Below, piece after piece: positions 14,296 through 22,324 of a stretch of DNA of 64,000 nucleotides. Source of the stretch: Pseudonocardia cypriaca. Lineage in GTDB: Bacteria; Actinomycetota; Actinomycetes; Mycobacteriales; Pseudonocardiaceae. The position numbers and the translations under genes are program-made. Where the stretch lies: positions 62,001 to 126,000 of the forward strand of contig NZ_VFPH01000002.1 in NCBI RefSeq assembly GCF_006717045.1. Reading direction: 5' to 3'. The notes below the pieces were generated by a model that was not told the origin of the DNA, made no database searches, and saw only the letters and a program-made list of their open reading frames with translations. Each line of letters opens with the position of its first letter. Position 1 is the stretch's first letter.

Positions 14296-15440
14296 CCGTG
14301 GAAGTCACCGTGGACATCACCGAGCTCACCGCCGACCCGCATCCCGCGCTCGCCAGGCTCCGCGCCACCGCGCCGGTCGCGTGGGTTCCCGCGCTCGGCT
14401 GCTGGCTCGTGACCAGCCGGGACGCCGCGCTGCGGGTGCTGCGCGACGCGCGGACGTTCACCGTGGACGACCCCCGCTTCTCCACCGCGCAGGTGGTGGG
14501 CCCGAGCATGCTGTCGCTGGACGGGCCAGCGCACAGCGCGGCGCGCAGGCCGTTCGCGGGCCCGTTCCGGCCCGCGCAGGTGGCGCGGCGCTTCACACAG
14601 CCGGTCACCGGCCTCGCGACCGACCTGGTGGCCGGGATCCGGCCGGCGGGCCGTGCCGAGCTGCGCGCGAGCTTCGCCGGACCGCTCGCGGTGCGCGTCG
14701 TCGCCGACACGCTGGGCATGCCGGGCATCGACACCAGGACGGTCCTGGGGTGGTACTCGACGTTCGTCGCCGCCGTGTCGGACGTGACGGCCGGCTGCCC
14801 GGTGCCCGCCGAAGCGACCGCGGCGTTCGAGTCGCTCGCCGAGCACGTGCTCGCCGGTGTCGACGGGAACGGCTCGCTGCTCGCCGAGGCCGTGGCAGGC
14901 GGTCTCGGCCGGGAGGAGGCGGTGTCCAACGCCGCCGTCCTGCTGTTCGGCGGCATCGAGACCACCGAAGGCATGATCCTCAACCTGCTCCGGCACCTGC
15001 TCCGCGAGCCCGATCAGCTCGCCGCCGTGCGGAACGACCTCGACCTGCTGCCGAACGCGGTCGAGGAGTCGCTGCGGCTCGAACCGGCGGCCGCCGTCGT
15101 CGACCGGTACGCGACCCGCGACGTGGTCGTGGCGGGCGCTGCGATCCGGCGCGGCGACCCGGTGACCGTCTCGCTCGCCGGGGCCAACCGCGACCCGGCG
15201 ACGTTCCCGGACCCGGACGCGTTCGACGTACGCCGGAGCAACGCCCGCCAGCACCTCGCGTTCGCCCACGGCCCCCACGTCTGCCTCGCGATGGACCTGG
15301 CCAGGCTGGAGACGCTGATCGGGGTCCGCACCCTCCTCGTCGAGCTGCCCGGCCTCGCACTCGACGAGCAGCACCCGTCCGCGCCGTCGGGCCTGGTGTT
15401 CCGCAAGCCGCAGACCCTGCACGCCCGGTGGGAACCCTGA
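14292..15440 (+). CDS. Cytochrome P450
   Basis: The protein is 382 residues, a little shorter than the usual bacterial P450 of about 400. The I-helix segment LLFGGIETTEG carries the acid-alcohol pair as Glu-Thr. The K-helix ExxR is EESLR, and the heme loop is FAHGPHVCLAMDLAR with the cysteine ligand; alanine replaces the glycine usually found two residues after Cys. The N-terminus is soluble, so it needs ferredoxin and reductase from elsewhere. The GTG start overlaps the SagB stop by four bases, so the two are translationally coupled and probably act on the same molecule (inference). Confidence 0.9.
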   Translation: MTVEVTVDITELTADPHPALARLRATAPVAWVPALGCWLVTSRDAALRVLRDARTFTVDDPRFSTAQVVGPSMLSLDGPAHSAARRPFAGPFRPAQVARRFTQPVTGLATDLVAGIRPAGRAELRASFAGPLAVRVVADTLGMPGIDTRTVLGWYSTFVAAVSDVTAGCPVPAEATAAFESLAEHVLAGVDGNGSLLAEAVAGGLGREEAVSNAAVLLFGGIETTEGMILNLLRHLLREPDQLAAVRNDLDLLPNAVEESLRLEPAAAVVDRYATRDVVVAGAAIRRGDPVTVSLAGANRDPATFPDPDAFDVRRSNARQHLAFAHGPHVCLAMDLARLETLIGVRTLLVELPGLALDEQHPSAPSGLVFRKPQTLHARWEP

Positions 15441-15510
15441 CCGGTCGCGTCACATCCGCCTGCCGCCAGGGGTCTTCCTGTCGAGAGCCCACGACGGAGG
15501 GGAGAAGATC

Positions 15511-16257
15511 ATGACGACGGCGCACGACGGGCTCGTCATCTACGACGAGCTCACCGGGCCGGACCTCGATCCCGCACGCTGGACCCACGCGCGCCTGCCG
15601 CTCCCCACGGGCGGCGACCACGTGCCGGTGGACCCCGCCGCGGAGGTGACCGTGGACGCCGGCGAGCTGCGGGTGGCGATCCCCCGGTTCTCGCTGGCGC
15701 ACGACACCTTCCAGCCCGCCGACAGCCCCAAGTACCTGGTCTTCTCCACCGGCCGCTTCGAGGTGCCGCCCGACCGGCCCGTGACGTTCGCAGCGGAGAT
15801 GGCGGTCGAGAACGTCGGCGGTGCCCCGCACGACTACCGGCGCGGGCTGGCCGCCTTCCACGTCTTCGACTTCGAGGCCAGCAAGCGCGTGTTCGCCGTC
15901 TGCGGCACCTCCACGCGGGTGCTCGCGCTGCACGAGCTGCTCGGCTCGTGGGGGGCGAGCGATCCCTTCTACCACGTCGTCGAGTCGCCGTACGAGGACT
16001 TCGACGACGACTTCAGCCGGCTCCGCACCTGCGAGATCACCCTCGACCGGAGCAGCGCGACCGCCACGTGGCGGGTCGACGGGCACACCGTGTACCGGGC
16101 CCTCGGCACCTTCGTCCCCGAACACGTCCGCATCGGGATCGGGATCTGGACGATGCTCCCGATCCGCGACGGCCGCAGCCGCTCGCTCGCCGGGCAGGGC
16201 CTCAGCGCGCGGTGGCGCGGGTTCCGGGTTTCGCGGGATCTGGGCCGTACCCCTTGA
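15511..16257 (+). CDS. DUF6081-like protein (concanavalin-like beta-sandwich)
   Basis: This 248-residue protein is rich in beta strands and has no signal peptide. It begins with YDELTGPDLDPARWTHARLP and contains RFEVPPDRPVTFAAEMAVENVG, GLAAFHVFDFEASKRVFAVCGTSTRVLALHELL, TCEITLDRSSATATWRVDGHTVYRALG and IGIGIWTMLPI. This resembles actinobacterial DUF6081 proteins and, more distantly, the LamG/GH16 sandwich; no catalytic EXDXE motif is visible. The ATG has GGAGGGGAGAAG upstream. It follows the P450 by 70 nt on the same strand and may be part of that cluster. Function unknown; the family call is by pattern only. Confidence 0.55.
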   Translation: MTTAHDGLVIYDELTGPDLDPARWTHARLPLPTGGDHVPVDPAAEVTVDAGELRVAIPRFSLAHDTFQPADSPKYLVFSTGRFEVPPDRPVTFAAEMAVENVGGAPHDYRRGLAAFHVFDFEASKRVFAVCGTSTRVLALHELLGSWGASDPFYHVVESPYEDFDDDFSRLRTCEITLDRSSATATWRVDGHTVYRALGTFVPEHVRIGIGIWTMLPIRDGRSRSLAGQGLSARWRGFRVSRDLGRTP

Positions 16258-16319
16258 CACGGGCCGGTCACGGGGCGTGTTCTCCACGGGGACACGAGCT
16301 CGAACCCGGGGATTCACAC

Positions 16320-17015
16320 ATGGCGCACCAACTGCTCGAGCCCGACACCAGGGCGTGGACCGGCCGGCGGCGGCGTCGCCGCTCTCCGCTCAAGCTCCTC
16401 GCGGTGATCGCCGCCCTGGCGATCGCCCTGCCGATCGGAGCCCAGTTCGCGGGGCTGCTACCGGCCTTGTCCGCGACGTTCACGCCGCAGACCGTCGACC
16501 GGGGCCCGGCCCCGCTGATGGCCGCGCTGACCGACATCTCCGAGTACCACGCCGCCACCGGCACGTTCCAGGTGCTCGTGGACATCGAACGCGACACCCC
16601 GCACGTGCCCGCGCTGATCAGCGGCGAGCGCACCACGCTGTTCGCCACCGGTCAGGTGGACGCGCTGGTCGACCTCTCCGGCCTCGGGCCGGACCGGGTG
16701 ACCACGTCCGCCGACCACACCGCCGTCGCGTTCGCGCTGCCGCCCGCGCGGCTGGCCCCGGCCACCCTCGACCCGACGGCGACCCGCATCGTCGGCCGCG
16801 ATCGGGGCATCGTCGAGCGGCTCGCGGGCGTCATCAACAACAACCCGGTCCGCGACGAGGAGCTGTACCGGCTCGCGGCGCGGAAGCTGGACGAGTCGGC
16901 CCGGCAGAGCGACCTCGCCGCCCGCGCCGAGACCAACACCCGCAACATGCTGACGTCGCTGGCACGCTCGCTCGGGTACGAGCAGGTCACCGTGACGTTC
17001 GGGGACGCGCGCTGA
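16320..17015 (+). CDS. DUF4230 domain-containing membrane-anchored protein
   Basis: The 231-residue protein has a basic N-terminus (WTGRRRRRRSP), one membrane helix at about 24-46 (LKLLAVIAALAIALPIGAQ) and an outside domain. Typical DUF4230 segments are visible: LTDISEYHAATGTFQVLVDIE, TTLFATGQVDALVDLSGL, ALPPARLAPATLDPTATRIVGRDRG and the C-terminal LARSLGYEQVTVTF. Role unknown; the fold recalls band-7-like outside domains. The ATG at 16320 was chosen because it gives the basic anchor. It lies 62 nt downstream of the previous gene. Confidence 0.8.
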   Translation: MAHQLLEPDTRAWTGRRRRRRSPLKLLAVIAALAIALPIGAQFAGLLPALSATFTPQTVDRGPAPLMAALTDISEYHAATGTFQVLVDIERDTPHVPALISGERTTLFATGQVDALVDLSGLGPDRVTTSADHTAVAFALPPARLAPATLDPTATRIVGRDRGIVERLAGVINNNPVRDEELYRLAARKLDESARQSDLAARAETNTRNMLTSLARSLGYEQVTVTFGDAR

Positions 17016-17074
17016 TCGTCTGATCCGTAGCGCCCGCCGTGCAACGCGGCGGCCGGTGCCGGCAATGATCCGGT

Positions 17075-17665
17075 ATGACGACCAGTGAGGGGGCACCGGC
17101 CGCGACCGCGCGGCCGGGCGAGGACGTCGCGCTGTGGGCGGCGGCGCGCGACGGCGACTCCGACGCGTTCGCCGCGCTGTACCACCGCCACGCCGACCCC
17201 GTGTGGCGCCACGCGCACCGCCTGACCGGCTCCCCCACGGCGGCCGAGGACGTCCTCGCCGCGACGTTCCTGACCACCTGGCGGCGGCGCGCAGAGGTGC
17301 AGCTCGCCGCGGGCTCCCTGCGGGCGTGGCTGTTCGCGGTGGCCGGCAACGAGGCGCGCACGGAATGGCGGCGCACCCACCGCAGGCACCGGCTCCTGCG
17401 CCGGATCGGTCCGGCCCCGCACGTCGACGACCACTCCGACACCGTCGTGACCTCGCTCGACGACCGCCGCCGCGCCCACCAGGTGCTAGCCGCGGTCGCC
17501 GAGCTGCCGGCCGCGCAGCGCGAGGCCGTGGCGCTGTGCCTGGTCGGCGACGTCCCCTACGCGGAGGCGGCGGAGGTCCTCGGGGTGCCCGAGGCGACGC
17601 TGCGCTCCCGCGTCCACCGTGCCCGCGCGACCCTGCGCACCGTCGTGCCCGAGGAGGTCCGATGA
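17075..17665 (+). CDS. ECF sigma factor (sigma-70 family)
   Basis: This 196-residue protein has region 2 at about 25-95 (DSDAFAALYHRHADPVWRHAHRLTGSPTAAEDVLAATFLTTWRRRAEV, then LRAWLFAVAGNEARTEWRRTHRRHR). Region 4 is at about 140-190 (LAAVAELPAAQREAVALCLVGDVPYAEAAEVLGVPEATLRSRVHRARATLR). It recruits RNA polymerase to a small regulon, probably envelope-related. The stop overlaps the next start (ATGA), a classic sigma/anti-sigma arrangement. Confidence 0.9.
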   Translation: MTTSEGAPAATARPGEDVALWAAARDGDSDAFAALYHRHADPVWRHAHRLTGSPTAAEDVLAATFLTTWRRRAEVQLAAGSLRAWLFAVAGNEARTEWRRTHRRHRLLRRIGPAPHVDDHSDTVVTSLDDRRRAHQVLAAVAELPAAQREAVALCLVGDVPYAEAAEVLGVPEATLRSRVHRARATLRTVVPEEVR

Positions 17666-18858
17666 ACGAGCTGCAGCTCCCGCCCGCCCCGCCGCTGCCG
17701 GACGAGGTGCGCGAGCGCGTCCTGCGGAACGTCCTCGCCGGGACGCGGGCGCCGCGGCGGCGCCTCGCTCCCCTCGTCGCGGCGGTGCTCGCCGTGGTGG
17801 CGACGCTCGCGCTCACGACGACGGTCGCCCTGAGCGGCGTCGGTGAACCCGCCGCTCAGCAGGAGAACCCCGCTCCGCAGGGCGACCCCGCAGTCGCCGA
17901 GGCGCTCGGCCGCTGCGTCGCGGCGGTGAACGGGTCCGAGCTCCGCGGGCAGTACCCACCGCCCGCTGAATGGCGCATCACCGACGTGCTGCCCATGCCC
18001 AACGACATGATGAGAAGGGACGATCCGGGCACCGTTCTGGTGATCGACGGCTCGTTCGCCTGCCACACGGACGACACCAACGTGTCCGTCAGCATGGTCG
18101 GAGGCCGGCCGGCGGGCGCCGTCGAGATCGCCCCGTTCGGGTTCCAGATCATCCTGTTCAACCCGCACCGGATCGCGGTCGAGGTGGGCCTCTCCGGGGG
18201 GAGCACCGAGACGTCGGCGGAGCCGGTGCAGATCATCAGCCTCAGTCCCTACGCCCCGGGAGGATGGGCGCAGCGGATCGTCGTGCCCGGGTCGTTCGAC
18301 GGGCCGCCGCCCGAGCTCGAAAGCCCCCCGATCCAGGTGCGGGACCGGCCGGAGCCGGAGCCGTCGCCGGAAGAGGTCCAGGCGGCCATGCGGAGGGCGG
18401 AGCAGCACGCAGGGCTGAGTGCCTGCCTCATGGACCAGCTCGGGTCCGCGGCGCAGCGAACAGGCAAGCCCGACGAGATGGTCCTGGACCAGGATCCGAT
18501 CGCAGGTGCGCCGGCCGCAGTCGTCGGCCGCGTGACCGACGCGCAGGCCGCGGTCTGCTACGCCGGCCCGGGCGGAGGACCCATCGCCGCCGCAGGCGAC
18601 CTCTCCCCGGTCGAGACCTCGGAGGCCAGGATCGTCACCTCGCTGCGCCGCGACGGCCTGGTCGTCGCGCTCCTGACCGTCGGGCCCTTGGTCGACCGGG
18701 TCGAGATCGCGACGACGCCACAGCCGGGCTCCACCGGTTCGGGTGCGCGCTGCACGATCAAGGACGGACTGGCGCTCTGCATACTGCGCGCCGACGGCGC
18801 GGTGGACCTGCGCACCACCGTTGGCGGCGGGATCCGGGACGTCCTGCCCGTCCCTTGA
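17662..18858 (+). CDS. Putative membrane-bound anti-sigma factor, hypothetical extracytoplasmic domain
   Basis: The 398-residue protein has a short cytoplasmic part (about 1-35, with PLPDEVRERVLRNVL), one membrane helix at about 36-58 (LAPLVAAVLAVVATLALTTTVAL) and a long outside domain with paired cysteines (for example CVAAV and FACHTD). The cytoplasmic part lacks a clear zinc anti-sigma HxxxCxxC motif, so the call rests on the four-base overlap with the ECF gene and on topology. The outside domain is unrecognised. A strong bidirectional terminator follows. Confidence 0.65.
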   Translation: MNELQLPPAPPLPDEVRERVLRNVLAGTRAPRRRLAPLVAAVLAVVATLALTTTVALSGVGEPAAQQENPAPQGDPAVAEALGRCVAAVNGSELRGQYPPPAEWRITDVLPMPNDMMRRDDPGTVLVIDGSFACHTDDTNVSVSMVGGRPAGAVEIAPFGFQIILFNPHRIAVEVGLSGGSTETSAEPVQIISLSPYAPGGWAQRIVVPGSFDGPPPELESPPIQVRDRPEPEPSPEEVQAAMRRAEQHAGLSACLMDQLGSAAQRTGKPDEMVLDQDPIAGAPAAVVGRVTDAQAAVCYAGPGGGPIAAAGDLSPVETSEARIVTSLRRDGLVVALLTVGPLVDRVEIATTPQPGSTGSGARCTIKDGLALCILRADGAVDLRTTVGGGIRDVLPVP

Positions 18859-18862
18859 CACC

Positions 18863-18899
18863 CATGATCGGGTCGGCCGCCGTGGCCGACCCGATCATG
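18863..18899. terminator. Bidirectional terminator between anti-sigma and katG
   Basis: A perfect 16-bp stem (CATGATCGGGTCGGCC and its complement) with loop GCCGT lies between two convergent genes, four bases from each stop. Confidence 0.85.
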
Positions 18900-18903
18900 C
18901 GGC

Positions 18904-21102
18904 TCAGGCGAGGTCGAACCGGTCCAGGTTCATCACCTTGTCCCAGGCCGCCACGAAGTCACGCACGAACTTCTCCTTCGCGTCGGCGCAGGCGTAGACC
19001 TCGGCGATGGCCCGCAGCTGCGAGTTCGAGCCGAAGACGAGGTCGGCGGCCGTGGCGGTCCACCGGGGCTCGCCGGTGGCGCGGTCGCGGCCCTCGTACA
19101 CGTTCTCGGTGTCGGAGACCTTCCACTCGGTCCGCATGTCGAGTAGGTTGCGGAAGAAGTCGTTGTTCAGGGTCTCCGGCCGGTCGGTGAAGACGCCGTG
19201 GCTGCTCTGCTCGAAGTTGGCGTTCAGCGCCCGCATGCCACCGACGAGCACCGTCATCTCCGGAGCGCTCAGGTTCAGCATGTAGGCGCGGTCCACCAGC
19301 AGGGTCTCCGGCGGCAGCTTCTCCCCGACCCGCAGGTAGTTGCGGAACCCGTCGGCCGTCGGTTCGAGCACGGCGAACGTGTCGACGTCGGTCTGCTCCT
19401 GCGAGGCGTCGGTGCGTCCCGGTGCGAACGGGACCGTGACGTCGTGCCCGGCGTCCCGGGCCGCCTTCTCCACCGCGGCGCAGCCGGCCAGGACGATCAG
19501 GTCGGCCAGCGAGACCTTCTTCGCGGTCTGCGAGACGTTGAAGTCCCGCTGGACCTGCTCGAGGGTCTGCAGCACCTTGCCCAGCTCGTCCGGGTTGTTG
19601 ACCTCCCAGTCCTTCTGCGGCGCGAGGCGGATGCGGGCTCCGTTGGCCCCGCCGCGCTTGTCGGTGCCGCGGAAGGTGGCCGCCGACGCCCACGCGGTCG
19701 AGACGAGCTGGGAGACCGACAGCCCGGAAGCGAGCACCTTCTCCTTCAGCTCCGCTATCTCCGCGTCCGCGACCAGCTCGTGGTCCACCGGCGGGACCGG
19801 GTCCTGCCACAGCTGGGGCTCCGGCACCCACGGGCCCAGGTAGCGCGAGACCGGGCCCATGTCGCGGTGCAGCAGCTTGTACCAGGCCTTGGCGAACGCG
19901 TCGGCGAGCTGGTCGGGGTTCTCGTGGAACCGCTTCGTGATCGGCCCGTAGACCGGGTCGACCTTCAGCGCGATGTCCGACGTCAGCATCATCGGCGCGT
20001 GGCGCTTCGACGGGTCGTGGGCGTCGGGCACGGTGCCCTGGGCCTCGGGGTTCTTGGGGGTCCACTGGTGCGCACCCGCGGGGCTGCGCGTCAGCTCCCA
20101 GTCGTACCCGTAGAGGTTGTCCAGGTACCCGTTGTCCCACCGGGTCGGCTCGTTCGTCCAGGCGCCCTCGAGCCCGCTGGTCATCGCGTGGGGGCCGGCG
20201 CCGGTACCGACCCTGTTCTTCCAGCCGAGCCCCTGGTGCTCGACCGGGCAGGCCTCCGGTTCCGGGCCGATGTACTGCGGGTCGACCGCGCCGTGGCACT
20301 TGCCGAACGTGTGGCCGCCGACGATGAGCGCGACCGTCTCCTCGTCGTTCATCGCCATCCGGCCGAACGTGTCGCGGATGTCGCGCGCCGACGCGACGGG
20401 GTCGGGGTTGCCGTTCGGCCCCTCCGGGTTCACGTAGATCAGGCCCAGCTGCACGGCGCCGAACGGTTCGGCGAGCTCCCGCTCGCCGCTGTACCGCTCG
20501 TCCCCGAGCCACGTGTCCTCCGGGCCCCAGAAGATCTCCTCGGCCTGCCAGATGTCCTCCCGCCCGAAGGCGAAGCCGAACGTCTTCAGGCCCATGTCCT
20601 CGATGGCCACGTTGCCGGCGAGGACCAGCAGGTCGGCCCAGGAGATCTTGCGGCCGTACTTCTCCTTGACCGGCCAGAGCAGCCGCCGCGCCTTGTCGAG
20701 GCTCGCGTTGTCGGGCCAGCTGTTGAGCGGGGCGAAGCGCTGCGCGCCCTGGCCGCCGCCGCCCCGGCCGTCGTGGATGCGGTAGGTCCCCGCCGCGTGC
20801 CAGCTCATCCGGATGAAGAGCGGCCCGTAGTGGCCGTAGTCGGCGGGCCACCAGTCCTGCGACGTCCGCATCACCTCCACGAGGTCGCGCCTGAGCGCAT
20901 CGACGTCGAGGGACTCGAACTCCTCGCGGTAGTCGAAGTCCTCGCCCATCGGGTTGGCCCGGGGCGAGTGCTGGTGGAGAACCTGCAGGTCCAGCTGGTT
21001 GGGCCACCAGTCCCGGTTGGTCCTCGGCCGGGTCACCTGGGGAGTCGGGGAGGGAATCGCCGGGTTCTCGGACTCGCTGATGCTCTCGGTCACGTCCGCC
21101 AT
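18904..21102 (-). CDS. katG: Catalase-peroxidase KatG
   Basis: This is a full-length 732-residue KatG that removes H2O2 and oxidises phenolic and hydrazide substrates. The distal site RMSWHAAGTYR has Arg98, Trp101 and His102. Tyr223 (LIYVNPEG) and Met249 (GRMAMND) complete the Trp-Tyr-Met adduct that gives catalase activity. The proximal heme ligand is His264 in VGGHTFGK. The C-terminal half is the usual inactive duplicated domain. The ATG lies three bases after the stop of a degenerate furA. In mycobacteria FurA represses katG from the same operon; here that control looks lost (see the furA entry). Confidence 0.97.
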   Translation of the reverse strand: MADVTESISESENPAIPSPTPQVTRPRTNRDWWPNQLDLQVLHQHSPRANPMGEDFDYREEFESLDVDALRRDLVEVMRTSQDWWPADYGHYGPLFIRMSWHAAGTYRIHDGRGGGGQGAQRFAPLNSWPDNASLDKARRLLWPVKEKYGRKISWADLLVLAGNVAIEDMGLKTFGFAFGREDIWQAEEIFWGPEDTWLGDERYSGERELAEPFGAVQLGLIYVNPEGPNGNPDPVASARDIRDTFGRMAMNDEETVALIVGGHTFGKCHGAVDPQYIGPEPEACPVEHQGLGWKNRVGTGAGPHAMTSGLEGAWTNEPTRWDNGYLDNLYGYDWELTRSPAGAHQWTPKNPEAQGTVPDAHDPSKRHAPMMLTSDIALKVDPVYGPITKRFHENPDQLADAFAKAWYKLLHRDMGPVSRYLGPWVPEPQLWQDPVPPVDHELVADAEIAELKEKVLASGLSVSQLVSTAWASAATFRGTDKRGGANGARIRLAPQKDWEVNNPDELGKVLQTLEQVQRDFNVSQTAKKVSLADLIVLAGCAAVEKAARDAGHDVTVPFAPGRTDASQEQTDVDTFAVLEPTADGFRNYLRVGEKLPPETLLVDRAYMLNLSAPEMTVLVGGMRALNANFEQSSHGVFTDRPETLNNDFFRNLLDMRTEWKVSDTENVYEGRDRATGEPRWTATAADLVFGSNSQLRAIAEVYACADAKEKFVRDFVAAWDKVMNLDRFDLA

Positions 21103-21105
21103 CTC

Positions 21106-21348
21106 CTATCTCGCCTTCTCGAGTGCCGCGACACGCTCGGGGCGTCGGCCCCGGTAGATGCCCTCGGCCTCGTAGACGGCGAAGCCGTGGTCATCGGAGG
21201 GGTCGAACAGGTGATCTCGCCGAGGTCGTCCCGGACGAGGCCGATGATCGAGATCGGGTCCGGGTGCGGATGCTCGTGCGAGCCGAGGCCGCGTCGTCCG
21301 CACTGCGGCCCCGCGCAACACCTGCTCGAAGTCCGGCGTCATTGGCAC
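21106..21348 (-). pseudogene. furA: Degenerate furA upstream of katG
   Basis: The open frame encodes 80 residues and is a broken FurA. The first 24 (MTPDFEQVLRGAAVRTTRPRLA) match the FurA N-terminus. Then the frame slips: the other frame reads HEHPHPDPISIIGLVRDDLGE, the next FurA segment. The recognition helix, the wing, the HHH metal site and the first CxxC are missing, and the text resumes with SDDHGFAVYEAEGIYRGRRP, the FurA C-terminus. There the usual YWGLCPDC has become YRGRRPER, losing the last cysteine pair. So there is one frameshift, an internal deletion of roughly half the gene, and C-terminal decay. FurA normally has about 150 residues. Family reading is by eye but clear at both ends. 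Confidence 0.82.
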
Positions 21349-21372
21349 CGCGTCCCACCCTGGCCCAGACTC

Positions 21373-21385
21373 TTGAACGACTCAA
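21373..21385 (-). promoter_or_regulatory. Possible furA-katG promoter/operator element
   Basis: TTGA-N5-TCAA sits 25 nt upstream of the furA remnant start and reads TTGAGTCGTTCAAGAG on the minus strand. Mycobacterial furA-katG promoters have similar TTGA-rich sequence, but no clear -10 is visible. Confidence 0.25.
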
Positions 21386-21487
21386 CTCCCGAGGCGTCAT
21401 CCGGTGGCGCGGGCCGGGACTGCGCGGCCGGTGTCCTAGCGGACCCCGCGGGACTACAGCTCGTGCGCTCGCAGCGGCGAGCCCGCG

Positions 21488-22285
21488 CTACGAGGCCTCC
21501 ACCGACTCCACGACATCGTCTGCGCCACCGGGGATCAGCGAGCGCCACACCTCGGTGCCACCCATCTCAGCCGTGATCCGGAACGCCGCCCGCCGCAGCG
21601 CGGTGGCGATCTCCGTGTCGTCGGGCTGCCCTCCGACCGCGGCGATGGTGGCGGCGATGCCGTGGTCGTCGAACACCGGTGCGGCCAGGACCGCCATGCC
21701 GACGGGTGCGCTGACGGTGGACAGGCCACGCTCGCCGGCGTCGGCCACCTCGGCCTCCACGCGGCGGCGCTTGACGGGGTCCAGGCTGCCCCAGTACTTG
21801 GCGAGCGCCTCGTGGTCCTCGGAGAAGTGCAGGAAGAGGTGGCCCTGGGCCGAGTCCATGTCGAGGGTGGTGCCGACGCGCACGGTGACCAGGATCGGGC
21901 CGGTGCCGACCTCGCTGACGAGCGAGACCACCGGCCCCGCCGATCCCCACAGCGAGAGCACCACGGTCAGCCCGGTCTCGCGGGAGAGGCGGCGCATGTG
22001 GCTCGGCGCCAGGTCGAGCACCCGGCGCTGGCCCTGCGCCACCGCGCCGAGCTGCAGCAGCAGCGGGCCGGGTTCGTAGGCCGCCTGCTCCTCGCGGGAG
22101 CGCTCAAGGACGCCCGCGAGGACGAGGGAGCCGAAGTAGCGGCTGACGGTGCTGCGGTTCAGCCCGACGAGGGAGGCCGCCTCGGCCACCGTGAGCCGGG
22201 GCCGGTCGAGTGTGAACAGGGCCAGCAGCTGCCCGACGCGCTGCACCGCCTGGATGTCGCCGGTGCCGCCCGAGCCGCTGGTCAA
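21488..22285 (-). CDS. IclR-family transcriptional regulator
   Basis: The 265-residue protein has an N-terminal winged helix (about 12-75; IQAVQRVGQLLALFTLDRPRLTVAEAASLVGLNRSTVSRYFGSLVLAGVLE) and a C-terminal effector domain (HMRRLSRETGLTVVLSLWG, LDMDSAQGHLFLHF, GLSTVSAPVGMAVLAAPVFDDHG). It starts at a TTG with an excellent GGAGGAGG RBS; no ATG or GTG start is better placed. It is the last gene of the aldolase-cupin-MFS-hydrolase operon and probably controls it, perhaps through the GTTC-N7-GAAC site at 26543. Confidence 0.87.
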   Translation of the reverse strand: MTSGSGGTGDIQAVQRVGQLLALFTLDRPRLTVAEAASLVGLNRSTVSRYFGSLVLAGVLERSREEQAAYEPGPLLLQLGAVAQGQRRVLDLAPSHMRRLSRETGLTVVLSLWGSAGPVVSLVSEVGTGPILVTVRVGTTLDMDSAQGHLFLHFSEDHEALAKYWGSLDPVKRRRVEAEVADAGERGLSTVSAPVGMAVLAAPVFDDHGIAATIAAVGGQPDDTEIATALRRAAFRITAEMGGTEVWRSLIPGGADDVVESVEAS

Positions 22286-22324
22286 CCGTCCTCCTCCGGG
22301 TGCGGTCCGGCGACTATACCCAGG

